From NCBI RefSeq assembly GCF_000508085.1, contig NZ_KI669560.1, positions 588,219-652,218 of the forward strand: a stretch of DNA of 64,000 nucleotides, in the 5' to 3' direction. The translations under genes were made by a program, and so were the position numbers. The notes beneath the pieces are model-generated. The model was not told where the DNA came from and searched no databases. It worked only from the letters and a program-made list of their open reading frames with translations. The stretch's first letter is position 1, and the number at the start of each line of letters is the position of its first letter. The stretch comes from Sediminibacterium sp. C3 (GTDB lineage Bacteria > Bacteroidota > Bacteroidia > Chitinophagales > Chitinophagaceae). This document shows positions 18,213 through 27,771 of this stretch, piece after piece.

Positions 18213-20059
18213 TATTTAAGTTCCAATACCGAATCTCAGCACTACCATTGATTTTCTTGATATCGGGAATCATTTGTTTTGCAGATAATGGCTTTGCCCA
18301 GAAAAGCAAAATCAAAGACCCGGTTATTGTAAATATTTTACCCTACAATAAAAAAGCAAGGTTCAACCGTAAGTTTCCGGTTAAGTATAAAATTCAATTC
18401 ATTAACAATCTCAAAGATGCACAGGAAGGAACTTTGATTTATACGGTTTATGATAATGCCAATCAGGAAATATTGCAAAACAGTCTGGATGTAAAAGTCA
18501 ATGCTAAAAAAACGCTTACAGCCAATTTTGATGTACCCATTGAAAAAGAAGGAAACTATACCATTAAAATGGCCATTGAACTAACCAATTTCAATAGCAA
18601 TTATGATGGCAGCTTTGCTTATATAGGCCCTCCCAGAAAATCTAAAGACAGAAAACCGTCTACCCAACAGGAACCCATTGTTAATACACCCCCTGTTAAC
18701 TGGTCTGCAGATAATTTATCTGGCGATCCCGGCAGACAAAGCCTGGGTGCAGATCAGGTTGGAGAAGCGCCGCCGCCAGAGGAGGAAGCCTATGAAGAGG
18801 GCGAAATGATCATTAAGCTAAAGCCCTACAAAAAAGATGGTGTTTTCTATTCCGGAGAAAAAATTAAGTATTCTGTTTCCATCGCCAATAAGTATAAAGT
18901 AAAACAGGAAGGAACATTCACTGCCATCGTTGAAACAGAAATGGGTCAGGTGGTTAGTAAAACACAGGTAAAACTAAAAATTGCACCCAAGGGTCAGCGA
19001 AGCTTTCAGATAGAAATACCGAAACCTGAAAAGGAGGGCATCTATAATTTAAGAGCAGCCACCAATACATCAACTTACGACGACACGGCGCAGTATGCTT
19101 TTGGCTATGAAATAGGAAGAATTAACAGACCGTATTATTTGCCACCGGATTTTGATGAGTTCTGGCAAACAGCCATGAGCGATTTGGCAAAAGTAGATCC
19201 TCAATACAAAATAACCCGTAGCGAAGAGCATAGCACCAAATACCATGATGTTTATCGTGTAGATATGGTAGGGCTGGATGAGTTTCCTTTTTATGGATTC
19301 TTATCTATTCCTAAATTAAAAGGAAAATACCCGGTTATCATTGGATACGGCGGATATAAAAAAGAAGTGTTTCCCTTATTGTTTGATGAGTTTATTTCAT
19401 TTGCTGTTAACGTAAGAGGCATTGATAAAAAATATCAGAAGGAATTTAATCCCGACGATAAAGAGCAGATAATGATAAACGCAGAAGATAAGAATGCGTA
19501 TGTATATAAGGGCATTTACATGGATTGTATCAGGGCCGTTGACTTTGTGTATTCGCATGAACATATGGGCATGGATTTAAGCCGGGTTTTAGCATTTGGT
19601 GGTAGTCAGGGGGCAACCATGGGTCTGGTAACTGCTGCATTGGTGCCAGACAAGATTAACGCCGTAATTGCCAGCAACCCGGTTTTTGCTGATTGGAAAA
19701 ACAGTTTTGCTGTTGGAAAAAGTAAACGAGTATTGACCTTCCCTTCTGATGCAATTGTGAGATACCTGAAAGACAATCCGGATTTTACCGAAGAACAAAT
19801 GCTCGAGACCTTTAATTATTTCGACCTGCAGAATTTTATGCCCAAAGTGCAATGTCCTGTTTTGTATGCTGTTGGTTTGCAGGATGATTTTATTTCTCCA
19901 AGCAGTGCCATTGCGGCGTATAATAAATTAAGAATGGATGCAAGAGCCGCCAGTGAATTATACATATTCCCGGATCTGGGTCACGAAATTCCGGTGTATC
20001 ATAACTCATTTATCGGAATCTGGTTTGCCGAACAAGCAGTAAAAAGACGGAAAAGATAA
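18209..20059 (+). CDS. Secreted AXE1-family esterase with two Ig-like domains
   Basis: A 616-residue exported protein. A signal peptide ends near GFAQ. Two homologous beta-sandwich domains follow (about residues 40-145 and 205-310; both start with an I-x-L/I-x-PY-x-KK-like stretch), joined by a Pro/Glu-rich linker (EAPPPEEEAYEEGE). The AXE1 domain starts at YYLPPDFDEFWQ. The full triad is visible: Ser466 in FGGSQGA, Asp559 in GLQDDFISPSS and His592 in DLGHEIP. AXE1 enzymes remove acetyl groups from sugars or cephalosporins. The gene overlaps the acyltransferase gene and is followed 4 bases later by barrel copy 2. It is the active counterpart of the triad-less protein at 14834. Confidence 0.87.
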   Translation: MIFKFQYRISALPLIFLISGIICFADNGFAQKSKIKDPVIVNILPYNKKARFNRKFPVKYKIQFINNLKDAQEGTLIYTVYDNANQEILQNSLDVKVNAKKTLTANFDVPIEKEGNYTIKMAIELTNFNSNYDGSFAYIGPPRKSKDRKPSTQQEPIVNTPPVNWSADNLSGDPGRQSLGADQVGEAPPPEEEAYEEGEMIIKLKPYKKDGVFYSGEKIKYSVSIANKYKVKQEGTFTAIVETEMGQVVSKTQVKLKIAPKGQRSFQIEIPKPEKEGIYNLRAATNTSTYDDTAQYAFGYEIGRINRPYYLPPDFDEFWQTAMSDLAKVDPQYKITRSEEHSTKYHDVYRVDMVGLDEFPFYGFLSIPKLKGKYPVIIGYGGYKKEVFPLLFDEFISFAVNVRGIDKKYQKEFNPDDKEQIMINAEDKNAYVYKGIYMDCIRAVDFVYSHEHMGMDLSRVLAFGGSQGATMGLVTAALVPDKINAVIASNPVFADWKNSFAVGKSKRVLTFPSDAIVRYLKDNPDFTEEQMLETFNYFDLQNFMPKVQCPVLYAVGLQDDFISPSSAIAAYNKLRMDARAASELYIFPDLGHEIPVYHNSFIGIWFAEQAVKRRKR

Positions 20060-20063
20060 ATAC

Positions 20064-20891
20064 ATGCAATTGTCTAAATCATATATCATTTTTCTTTTTA
20101 CGGTAATGGCGCTTTCCGTTGGTGAGGCCAGGGCCGACTATCCTATAGGTAAGCGTAGAACAGCCATCACTGGTACCTTTAATTATTTTTATTCAGACAA
20201 GTTTTTTGATGCAAACGGAAAGTTGACGAACAATTTTCCCGGAGATTATTTTCAGTCTACTTTTTATAGTTTAAATGTAATGCATGGCCTTGGCAGAAGA
20301 ATTGATTTAACGGCTACTTTACCTTTTGCAAAACAAACCCTGGTTAATGGTAATAATTCTGAAACCAGATCTGGTATAACAGATATTAATCTTGGCTTGT
20401 CTTTTCATTTTCCATCTGTGGATTATAAACGCTATTTCACTTTAAAAGCGGCAGTGGGTGTACCCGCTTATCAGAATAATCAAACCCCCTATCTGGGATT
20501 TGCCTCTAAAGCAGTGATGATGGGTGCTAACTACTCTTTTACACCCTATAAAAACGGATATGCCATTCTTGAATTTATGTATACCCGCTTTTTAGATTCA
20601 CAGGATGGCCCTAACCAGTACAGAGGATCCTTAACAATCGGGAAAATGTACAATAAACACACATCAGTAACTGCATCCATTGCGCATCTTGTATCTCAAA
20701 GTGTGAATACTGCATTTAACCCCAATCTGCAATTAAATAAAAACTTCAACGCTGCCACTATGAATGTAAGTGTTGGAAGAAAAATAAACCGATCCATTAC
20801 ACCAACTATTCAGGCATATTACACATTGTTGGGCCGTAATGCAGGATTGGGTTTGGGTGTTAATTTCTTTGTTACCGTAAGATTACCGTAG
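20064..20891 (+). CDS. Outer-membrane beta-barrel protein, copy 2
   Basis: A 275-residue paralogue of the protein at 16180, of identical length. The signal peptide ends near GEARAD, then YPIGKRRTAITG begins the mature chain. Strand-like segments (IDLTATLPF, DINLGLSFHF, YFTLKAAVGVP, ATMNVSVGRK) run to the end, which closes with GVNFFVTVRLP. The ATG lies 4 bases after the esterase stop, so it belongs to the same operon. Its repeated pairing with an AXE1-like gene suggests the two products act together at the outer membrane, for example with the barrel as transport or docking partner. This is inference. Confidence 0.75.
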   Translation: MQLSKSYIIFLFTVMALSVGEARADYPIGKRRTAITGTFNYFYSDKFFDANGKLTNNFPGDYFQSTFYSLNVMHGLGRRIDLTATLPFAKQTLVNGNNSETRSGITDINLGLSFHFPSVDYKRYFTLKAAVGVPAYQNNQTPYLGFASKAVMMGANYSFTPYKNGYAILEFMYTRFLDSQDGPNQYRGSLTIGKMYNKHTSVTASIAHLVSQSVNTAFNPNLQLNKNFNAATMNVSVGRKINRSITPTIQAYYTLLGRNAGLGLGVNFFVTVRLP

Positions 20892-20904
20892 AAAATTTTA
20901 TTCT

Positions 20905-21822
20905 TTGTTATACAGGATTATTAAGCCCTTTATACGAATTGCCCTCTATTTTTTCTTCAGAAAAATCCATGTAAGCTATTCAACTGTATATGCTATAAAA
21001 GGTCCGGTATTAATTACTGCCAATCACCCCAATTCTTTTTTAGATGCCATTTTAATTGGGGCATATTTTAAAAAGCCTATTCATTTTCTGGCAAGAGGAG
21101 ATGCTTTTAAAAAACCCGTACACCGGTTTTTATTAAGCCTGCTCAATATGATTCCCATTTACAGATTAAGTGAGGGAAAGGAAAACCTTTACCTGAATGA
21201 ATATGCATTTAAAGCTTCTCAGAAAGTGTTGCAAAACGAGGGTATTGTACTCATATTTATAGAAGGAATTTGTTTGTTAACCAATCAGCTACAGCCGTTT
21301 AAAAAAGGAGCAGCCAGAATTGCGCTTGATTACAAAGGAAAAAAACCGTTACAGATTCTCCCGCTGGGCATTGCCTATAATCGATTTAATACCTGGGGGT
21401 CAACTGTACAAATTATTCCAGGAGAACCATTACCGGTAGAAAGCTTATTCCCATTTAATGACAGGGCAAAAAATATGCGCCATTTTAATGATTGTATACA
21501 ACAGGCGATGAATCCCTTAATAAAATTGCCCCAAAATGAAAAGCCAACTCAAGACAATATTGTGAAATTTTTTGGACAGATTGGTTACGTATTACATCGC
21601 GGGATTTTCCATTGGCTGAATGCCCGAATAGTAAGGAAAACCCGCAACACGGTATTCCATGATTCTGTTTTATTTGCTTCTTTATTTCTTTTTTACCCAC
21701 TGCTAATGGTGATTATTGGTATATGGGTTATTTACTTTTTTGGGTGGCTGAGCTTTCTGCCATTATTGATGTTATTGATTATGGCCAGGTGCATTGTTTT
21801 GGTGAAAAATCCAAACGAATAA
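20905..21822 (+). CDS. Lysophospholipid acyltransferase family protein (PlsC-like)
   Basis: A 305-residue membrane-bound acyltransferase. The only sensible start is a TTG at 20905, 13 bases after the barrel stop. Motif I is NHPNSFLDA, with five residues between His and Asp instead of the usual four, a variant I associate with Bacteroidota members. The acceptor-site motif is FIEGICLL in place of FPEGTR, with the following KKGAARIAL kept. Two hydrophobic helices close the chain (about residues 250-295). Position at the end of the esterase/barrel/acyltransferase operon hints at a role in acyl modification of an envelope lipid, but ordinary phospholipid synthesis is equally possible. Confidence 0.82.
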   Translation: MLYRIIKPFIRIALYFFFRKIHVSYSTVYAIKGPVLITANHPNSFLDAILIGAYFKKPIHFLARGDAFKKPVHRFLLSLLNMIPIYRLSEGKENLYLNEYAFKASQKVLQNEGIVLIFIEGICLLTNQLQPFKKGAARIALDYKGKKPLQILPLGIAYNRFNTWGSTVQIIPGEPLPVESLFPFNDRAKNMRHFNDCIQQAMNPLIKLPQNEKPTQDNIVKFFGQIGYVLHRGIFHWLNARIVRKTRNTVFHDSVLFASLFLFYPLLMVIIGIWVIYFFGWLSFLPLLMLLIMARCIVLVKNPNE

Positions 21823-21859
21823 TGGTTCAGCTCAATAATATTGCTAATTTGTAGGAACC

Positions 21860-23515
21860 ATGAGAAACAAATTACTTCTGCTAAGTCTGCTATTCGTTAT
21901 AAAGACAAGCGCACAGGATACCATTTCAAAAAAAGACATTGCATCTGCAGCAAAACTTTTTCATTTGCAATTCAACGAAAAAGAAATTGATACCATGTAT
22001 GTGGGTATCAAAGACAATGTAAAAGTCTATGCTGATATGCACAAAGCCAGTATTCTCAACAGCGTTCCCATGAGTCTCTGGCAAAATCCCATTGTGCCCG
22101 GACTGGAACTGCCCACCAAACAAAAACCAATAAAATGGAAGTTAAATAAAGGAGTAGCACTTCCGCAACAGCTGTCAGAACTGGCGTTTTATAGTGTATC
22201 CGATTTGGCCGCACTTCTTAAATCAAAAAAAATTAGCTCCGTAGAACTAACACGTTTCTTTATCAATCGCATTCGCCAATACGGAGACAGCTTACAATGT
22301 GTTATATCCATTACCGAAGAACTTGCCATGGCGCAGGCAAAAAAAGCAGATGATGAAATTGCTGCCGGAAAATACAGGGGCTTATTGCATGGCATACCTT
22401 ATGGCTTAAAAGACTTGTTTTCGGTGAAGGGAACAAAAACCACCTGGGGCGCAGCACCCTATAAAGATCAGGTTATAGACGAAGATGCTTATGTGTATAA
22501 ACGGCTTTCAGAAGCGGGTGCTGTATTGGTTGCCAAGTTTACGCTTGGCTCACTGGCCATGGGAGATTATTGGTTTGGTGGTAGAACCAGAAACCCCTGG
22601 AATTTAAAAACAGGTTCTTCCGGTTCCTCTGCAGGTTCTGCTTCTGCAACGGTAGCCGGATTGGTTCCCTTTGCCATTGGAACAGAAACCTGGGGTTCAA
22701 TTATTTCTCCTTCTTCAACCTGTGGCGCAACAGGTCTAAGACCAACTTTTGGAAGAATCAGCAGAACGGGTGCAATGGCATTAAGCTGGAGCCTAGATAA
22801 AATTGGCCCTATCTGCAGATCCGCAGAAGACGCTGCCATTGTATTTAGTTATATACAAGGCACAGATGGTTTAGACAGATCAGCGATAGATGTCCCCTTC
22901 AACTATCAGCCAGATGGAGAGATTAAAAAACTCAGGATTGGATATGCAAAAAACTATTTTGACTTAATCAGAGATACTTCCAGAGCCGAATGGAAGGTAT
23001 TGAACACTTTTAAAGAGCAGGGTATTGATTTGATTCCAGTTGAGTTTCCGGATACAGCAGTATATAAAGCAAATATTATGGATGTTATCATCAGCGCAGA
23101 GTCTGCAGCAGCTTTTGATGAATTAACCCGTTACAATATTGATGATGAATTAACCAGACAGGGTCCTTTTGACTGGCCTAATAGTTTCAGGGTCTCCAGA
23201 TTGGTTCCGGCAGTAGAATATGTAAATGCCAACCGAATTCGCTATCAGCTGCAGCAAAAAATTCATGCAGCCCTGAAGGATATTGATGTATTAATTTGTC
23301 CCACAAGAGGAAGTGGAAATCAGTCGGCTATTACCAACTTAACGGGGCAACCGGTTGTGTGTACCCCCACAGGTTTTGATAAAAGAACCGGACTTCCAAC
23401 CAGCATTAGTTTTATAGGAAACCTATTTGACGAAGCTTCTATATTATTAGCGGCCAATTATTATCAATCCTTAACCGATTGGGAAACCATTTTCCCACCA
23501 AACTTTCTCAAATAG
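21860..23515 (+). CDS. Exported amidase (amidase signature family)
   Basis: A 551-residue protein with a signal peptide (MRNKLLLLSLLFVIKTSAQ). After about 100 extra residues comes a complete amidase signature domain: the catalytic Lys in IPYGLKDLF, the cis-Ser in GSSGSSAGSA and the nucleophilic Ser region FAIGTETWGSI. The C-terminal NLTGQPVVCTPTGFD is also typical. The family hydrolyses amides; being exported it is not the GatA subunit of the tRNA amidotransferase. Its substrate is unknown. Thirty-seven bases separate it from the upstream gene, and the sensor kinase gene follows 6 bases after its stop, so it may be read with the two-component genes. Confidence 0.88.
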   Translation: MRNKLLLLSLLFVIKTSAQDTISKKDIASAAKLFHLQFNEKEIDTMYVGIKDNVKVYADMHKASILNSVPMSLWQNPIVPGLELPTKQKPIKWKLNKGVALPQQLSELAFYSVSDLAALLKSKKISSVELTRFFINRIRQYGDSLQCVISITEELAMAQAKKADDEIAAGKYRGLLHGIPYGLKDLFSVKGTKTTWGAAPYKDQVIDEDAYVYKRLSEAGAVLVAKFTLGSLAMGDYWFGGRTRNPWNLKTGSSGSSAGSASATVAGLVPFAIGTETWGSIISPSSTCGATGLRPTFGRISRTGAMALSWSLDKIGPICRSAEDAAIVFSYIQGTDGLDRSAIDVPFNYQPDGEIKKLRIGYAKNYFDLIRDTSRAEWKVLNTFKEQGIDLIPVEFPDTAVYKANIMDVIISAESAAAFDELTRYNIDDELTRQGPFDWPNSFRVSRLVPAVEYVNANRIRYQLQQKIHAALKDIDVLICPTRGSGNQSAITNLTGQPVVCTPTGFDKRTGLPTSISFIGNLFDEASILLAANYYQSLTDWETIFPPNFLK

Positions 23516-23521
23516 CAGTCA

Positions 23522-25378
23522 ATGTTTAAATTCAATAACAAACCACTTGCTATCATTGTTAGTTTTTTGCTTTTTGCGGGCTTCATTCTTTCTCTTTATT
23601 CAATAACGTATTCAGGCAAAAGTTTTGAGACAGTCAGTATGAAAGTACTGGAGGATAAAGGCAAACTAACACCCTATCAGGCCGCCCTTCAATTTCAGAA
23701 CAGTAAGAGAATAGTAGAGAATGGATTTTTTAATCCCGGATTTTCCGCTTACAAGTGGTGGATTTTTACAGAGACTCCTGCTACACCGGGATATTTTCTT
23801 CAAGTGGCAAATCCACATATCAATGAAATAAGAATTTATACCCTAAGAAACAATCAACCCGTTCTTGCCTATGAGTCGGGTGATTATTTTCCATTTAAAA
23901 AGAGATTTCTGGATGATCCTGATTATTGGTTTCCTATTCCATTTAATACCGAGGGATTGATGATTGAGATTGATAAAAGCGGGGAGTCTGTAGAAGTTCC
24001 AGTTAGAATGATTACTCAGAAAGAAATGATTGGTTATCTCTCCAATCAAAAACTGGTATATGGCATTTTTTTAGGCTGGATGATTTTTCTGGCATTACTG
24101 AATATTTTTTTATGGACCTCATTAAAAGACAATATCCATGTATTTTATATATTGTTTATTGGCTCATCGGCGTTGTGGGTGATAGCAAACTGGGGACTGG
24201 GTTTTCAATTCATATGGCCCAATGCACCTCAGTGGGCCAGTAAAGCAAGACCGGTGTTTAGTACTACTTCTTTTTTATTGATACTGGAATTGGCCAGCCG
24301 CTATTTTACTCCTGATGAAAAAAAGCCCCTTTATAAAGGATTCACGAGGGTTTTACAGACACTATTAATTGTTCTTTTGCTTGTGTTTGTTTTTGGCAAT
24401 ATTACAATAGCAGACCAACTCATTCGAAAATTGACCTTGAGTTTTGCCAATATACTCTGGTTTATTTCAATGCTCACTGTTATATTTTTTATTGCTAAGA
24501 GTTATAAAAAAATGAAAGCAATTGCTTTGTTTTTTCTGTTTGCTTTTCTTGCACAATCGGTTTTTGGAATTCTAATTATTTTATCTCAGTATAACTTGGA
24601 AGGAGACTGGGTGTTTTTTATTAATCGATATGGATCAGCAATTGGTATACTTGCTAACAGTACCATTCTTTCCTTTGGACTTAGCCAGCGATATAATTAC
24701 TATAAACAGGAAAGAGAACTAGCAGAGCAGGAGCTGGTTAATGAGAGAAATCAACAGGCAGACAGAATGATTCAGGCACAGGAAGAAGAAAGATCTAGAT
24801 TGGCCAGAGAACTGCACGATGGATTGGGTGGATTATTGGGAAGCATACGAATTGGTGCATTCAATAAATTAAAAAATGATCCGGTAAATCAGGAATGGCT
24901 GGACGCTCAATTATCAGAATCAATTGAGGATTTGAGAAATATAGCACACGATTTAATGCCTGTAAGCTTGCCCGAAAAAGGGCTGGTATATATTTTGGAA
25001 AAAACAGTTGCTCGCTGGAATGCCGCCAATCAGTTTACTACCCACCTGGATTGCAGTATAAGTAAACGTTATCCATTGCCCATAGAAGCCGGACTATATA
25101 GAATTGTTTCGGAGTTAATTTATAATGTTAAGAAACATGCACAGGCAACAGAAGTTTTTATTTCCATATGGGAAGAAAAAAACAATGAGACCATAACCTT
25201 ATTGGTGGAAGACAATGGAATAGGATTTTCTTCTAACACCACCACCGGAATTGGATTAAAAAATATTCGATATCGGGTGGCGTATTTAGGTGGAAAAATT
25301 TCTATTGATTCCAACTCAAATGGTACTAGTATTGTAATAGAAATATCCGGACTGAAAAACCCCTCTCATGCTCAATAG
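23522..25378 (+). CDS. 7TMR-DISM sensor histidine kinase (NarX/LiaS-type)
   Basis: A 618-residue membrane kinase. After an N-terminal helix comes a periplasmic 7TMR-DISM extracellular domain (about residues 40-170), seven membrane helices (about 175-395), a short coiled coil (ERELAEQELVNERNQQ), a HisKA_3 domain with the phospho-acceptor His432 in ARELHDGLGG, and an ATPase domain (VSELIYNVKKHA, VEDNGIGF, GIGLKNIRYR). DISM kinases sense carbohydrates or other small ligands. Its gene overlaps the response-regulator gene by 11 bases, so the pair is almost certainly a two-component system. The preceding amidase gene suggests a link to that enzyme's products, which is speculative. Confidence 0.92.
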   Translation: MFKFNNKPLAIIVSFLLFAGFILSLYSITYSGKSFETVSMKVLEDKGKLTPYQAALQFQNSKRIVENGFFNPGFSAYKWWIFTETPATPGYFLQVANPHINEIRIYTLRNNQPVLAYESGDYFPFKKRFLDDPDYWFPIPFNTEGLMIEIDKSGESVEVPVRMITQKEMIGYLSNQKLVYGIFLGWMIFLALLNIFLWTSLKDNIHVFYILFIGSSALWVIANWGLGFQFIWPNAPQWASKARPVFSTTSFLLILELASRYFTPDEKKPLYKGFTRVLQTLLIVLLLVFVFGNITIADQLIRKLTLSFANILWFISMLTVIFFIAKSYKKMKAIALFFLFAFLAQSVFGILIILSQYNLEGDWVFFINRYGSAIGILANSTILSFGLSQRYNYYKQERELAEQELVNERNQQADRMIQAQEEERSRLARELHDGLGGLLGSIRIGAFNKLKNDPVNQEWLDAQLSESIEDLRNIAHDLMPVSLPEKGLVYILEKTVARWNAANQFTTHLDCSISKRYPLPIEAGLYRIVSELIYNVKKHAQATEVFISIWEEKNNETITLLVEDNGIGFSSNTTTGIGLKNIRYRVAYLGGKISIDSNSNGTSIVIEISGLKNPSHAQ

Positions 25379-25982
25379 AACCAAAATTGCCATTGCAGAC
25401 GATCATAAAATTTTTGCTGAGGGAATCCGCAGTGTTTTAAAAGAACTGGATTGGATTAACTGGGTGGGCGAAGCATTCAATATCAGGGATGCCGTTCAAT
25501 TATATATTGACAGAAGGCCCGATATCTATTTACTGGATTATCATTTTCCGGATGGCACCGGCTATCAGGTGGCAGAAAAAATTCTGACTCAGTATCCGGA
25601 TGCCAGCATCATTCTACTGAGCATGGAGAATGATCATGAAATCATGTTAGAGTGCCAGGCCCTGGGAGTAAAGGGATATATTATCAAGAATCTTTCATCT
25701 GATGAATTAATTGAGGCCATTGAGACGGTTCTTGCGAATCAGTCCTGTTTTATGTGGGGGAATGATGCCACTGCTTTGATGAAAGAAGCTGAGGGGGGGT
25801 TAAGCAAAAGAGAGAAGGAAATTGTATCACTCATCAGCAAGGGTTTAACCAGTCAGGAGATTGCTGATGCCATTAATTTGAGTGTTTTGACCATAAATAC
25901 GCATAGAAGAAATATCTTGCGCAAATTAAATTTAAAAAATACGGCCATGATGGTTCAATATGCCCGTATAAATAAATGGTAA
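25368..25982 (+). CDS. NarL/LuxR-family response regulator
   Basis: A 204-residue protein. The receiver domain has the acidic pair in IADDHKI, the phospho-acceptor Asp in IYLLDYHFPDG, and the switch residues in ILLSMEND and GYIIKN. A LuxR-type helix-turn-helix ends the chain (LSKREKEIVSLISKGLTSQEIADAI, then VLTINTHRRNILRKL). It overlaps the end of the DISM kinase gene and is its likely partner. Target genes are unknown; the cluster around it (amidase, phytase-like lipoprotein) is a first place to look. Confidence 0.94.
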   Translation: MLNRTKIAIADDHKIFAEGIRSVLKELDWINWVGEAFNIRDAVQLYIDRRPDIYLLDYHFPDGTGYQVAEKILTQYPDASIILLSMENDHEIMLECQALGVKGYIIKNLSSDELIEAIETVLANQSCFMWGNDATALMKEAEGGLSKREKEIVSLISKGLTSQEIADAINLSVLTINTHRRNILRKLNLKNTAMMVQYARINKW

Positions 25983-25992
25983 AACCCCCTTA

Positions 25993-27150
25993 ATGAGAAA
26001 GACAATTCTTGTATTAGCCACTGCAGCTATTACATCCTGTACCACCTATAAACAACTGACGGTTCAACCCACAGAAACAATAAAGGAACTAAAGTATTTA
26101 CATACTTATACCCTTCCCTTCAATTTACAGTACAAGGAAACCACTGTTGGTGGATTGTCTTCTATAGACTATGATGAAAAAACGGACTCCTATTTTTTGG
26201 TTTGCGATGACCGGTCTTCAATAAATCCGGCAAGGTATTATGCTGCAAAAATCAAAATTGGAGAGAAAAAAATTGATTCTGTATTTTTTACCAACAGGTA
26301 TTTCTTACTGGATCAGCAAGGGAAGACCTATCCGGGCAATAAGGAAAACCCATTCAGGGTTCCTGATCCTGAAAGCATGCGTTATATTCCATCTTGCCGT
26401 AACCTGGTTTGGTCGAGTGAAGGGGAAAGATTGTTCAGGGAAAAAGACACCATTTTGAATAACCCGGCCATCCACTTGATTAATAAGGCTGGTATGTGGA
26501 AGGATAGTTTCAGAATGCCTGAAAATTTAATGATGTCAGCGCTGGAAAAAGGACCCAGACAAAATGGAGTATTGGAAGGAATGAGTTTTACTCATGATTA
26601 CAGACACCTGTTGACCTGTGTAGAGGAACCGCTACATGAAGACGGACCAAGGGCAGCACCTGAGAGAAATCAGGCAATGATTCGTTTTTTTGAATTCGAT
26701 ACAAAAAAGAAAAAGGCGATCAGACAGTTTGCTTATGAGCTGGATCCCGTTGCCCACTTGCCCAATCCGGCAAATGCCTATTATGTTAACGGGGTACCAG
26801 AGTTTTTATACATTGGAAACAACCAACTGCTGGTGCTGGAAAGATCTTATTCTACAGGAAGAGTTCCCTGTACCATCCGGATATTTTTAGCTGATTATAA
26901 CGATGCATCAGATGTGTCTTCCATAGGATCTTTAACAAACAGAGCGGCATACCAGCCCATGAAAAAAACCTTATTGGTGAATATGGATCAATTGAGAATT
27001 TATACTGATAATATTGAAGGCATTACCCTGGGTCCTGTACTTCCAAATGGCAACAGGTCTGTGATTATGGTATCCGACAATAATTTCAGTCCTTTGCAGC
27101 AAACCCAGTTCATGTTACTTGAACTGATTACTGAGAAAAAAGACAAATAA
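25993..27150 (+). CDS. Phytase-like esterase-domain lipoprotein
   Basis: A 385-residue protein with a lipoprotein signal (MRKTILVLATAAITSC, lipid Cys at position 16), so it is anchored in a membrane. The rest fits the 'esterase-like activity of phytase' beta-propeller family: VGGLSSIDYDEKTDSYFLVCDDRS near the start, FRVPDPESMRYI, NGVLEGMSFTHDYRHLLTCVEE, and LVLERSYSTG followed by NIEGITLGP. Many members bind calcium and are of unclear substrate. It begins 10 bases after the response-regulator stop and is followed 3 bases later by a cyclophilin lipoprotein gene, so all are probably one transcript. Confidence 0.82.
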   Translation: MRKTILVLATAAITSCTTYKQLTVQPTETIKELKYLHTYTLPFNLQYKETTVGGLSSIDYDEKTDSYFLVCDDRSSINPARYYAAKIKIGEKKIDSVFFTNRYFLLDQQGKTYPGNKENPFRVPDPESMRYIPSCRNLVWSSEGERLFREKDTILNNPAIHLINKAGMWKDSFRMPENLMMSALEKGPRQNGVLEGMSFTHDYRHLLTCVEEPLHEDGPRAAPERNQAMIRFFEFDTKKKKAIRQFAYELDPVAHLPNPANAYYVNGVPEFLYIGNNQLLVLERSYSTGRVPCTIRIFLADYNDASDVSSIGSLTNRAAYQPMKKTLLVNMDQLRIYTDNIEGITLGPVLPNGNRSVIMVSDNNFSPLQQTQFMLLELITEKKDK

Positions 27151-27153
27151 ACA

Positions 27154-27768
27154 ATGAGTAAGCACTCATGTATATTCAAACAAAATTGGATCAATTTTTT
27201 TTTGATAGCGATTTGGTTAATAGGATGTAAATCGACTGAAAAGACAGGCCTGCCCCATGTTATTATTGAAACTGGATACGGGGAAATTGAAATTGAATTG
27301 TATACGGATAAAGCACCATTAACCGCTAATGCTTTCTTGCGATACATTGATTCCGGTTACTATGACCAGTCTAACTTTTATCGGGTGCTGAACATGTATA
27401 ATCAGCCCTCCAATGCACCGAAAGCTTTTTTAATACAGGGTGGAATCTGGAAATCGAACAATGAATTGGCGCAAAGCCTTCCTGGCATTCCACACGAAAG
27501 CACAAAACAAACTGGCATCTTACATAAAGAAGGAACGATTTCCATGGCCCGAAATGAACCGGGTTCTGCCGGGCCTGAATTTTTTATTATGGTGGAAGAC
27601 GAGACCGGCTTTGATTTTGGCGGAGAGAATATGGAAGATGGTCTGGGCTTTGCCGCTTTCGGTTCCGTAGTGAAGGGCATGCCGATTGTAAGGAAAATAC
27701 ACAATTTGAAAGAAGCCAATCAATACTTGCAACCGCCTGTTTATATTCATACTATCAGAAGAAAGTAA
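27154..27768 (+). CDS. Cyclophilin-type peptidyl-prolyl isomerase, lipoprotein
   Basis: A 204-residue protein. The N-terminus has a membrane-spanning signal ending in IAIWLIGCKS, a likely lipobox. The cyclophilin domain is recognisable by VIIETGYGEIEIELY, APLTANAFLRYID, NFYRVL, AFLIQGG, GTISMARNEPGSAGPEFFIM and the closing FGSVVKGMPIVRKI. The active-site Arg is in FYRV and the Gln in IQGG. It is one of two small cyclophilins here (see 46675) and probably helps fold envelope proteins. Its stop is 3 bases from the end of the convergent gene. Confidence 0.9.
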   Translation: MSKHSCIFKQNWINFFLIAIWLIGCKSTEKTGLPHVIIETGYGEIEIELYTDKAPLTANAFLRYIDSGYYDQSNFYRVLNMYNQPSNAPKAFLIQGGIWKSNNELAQSLPGIPHESTKQTGILHKEGTISMARNEPGSAGPEFFIMVEDETGFDFGGENMEDGLGFAAFGSVVKGMPIVRKIHNLKEANQYLQPPVYIHTIRRK

Positions 27769-27771
27769 CGC

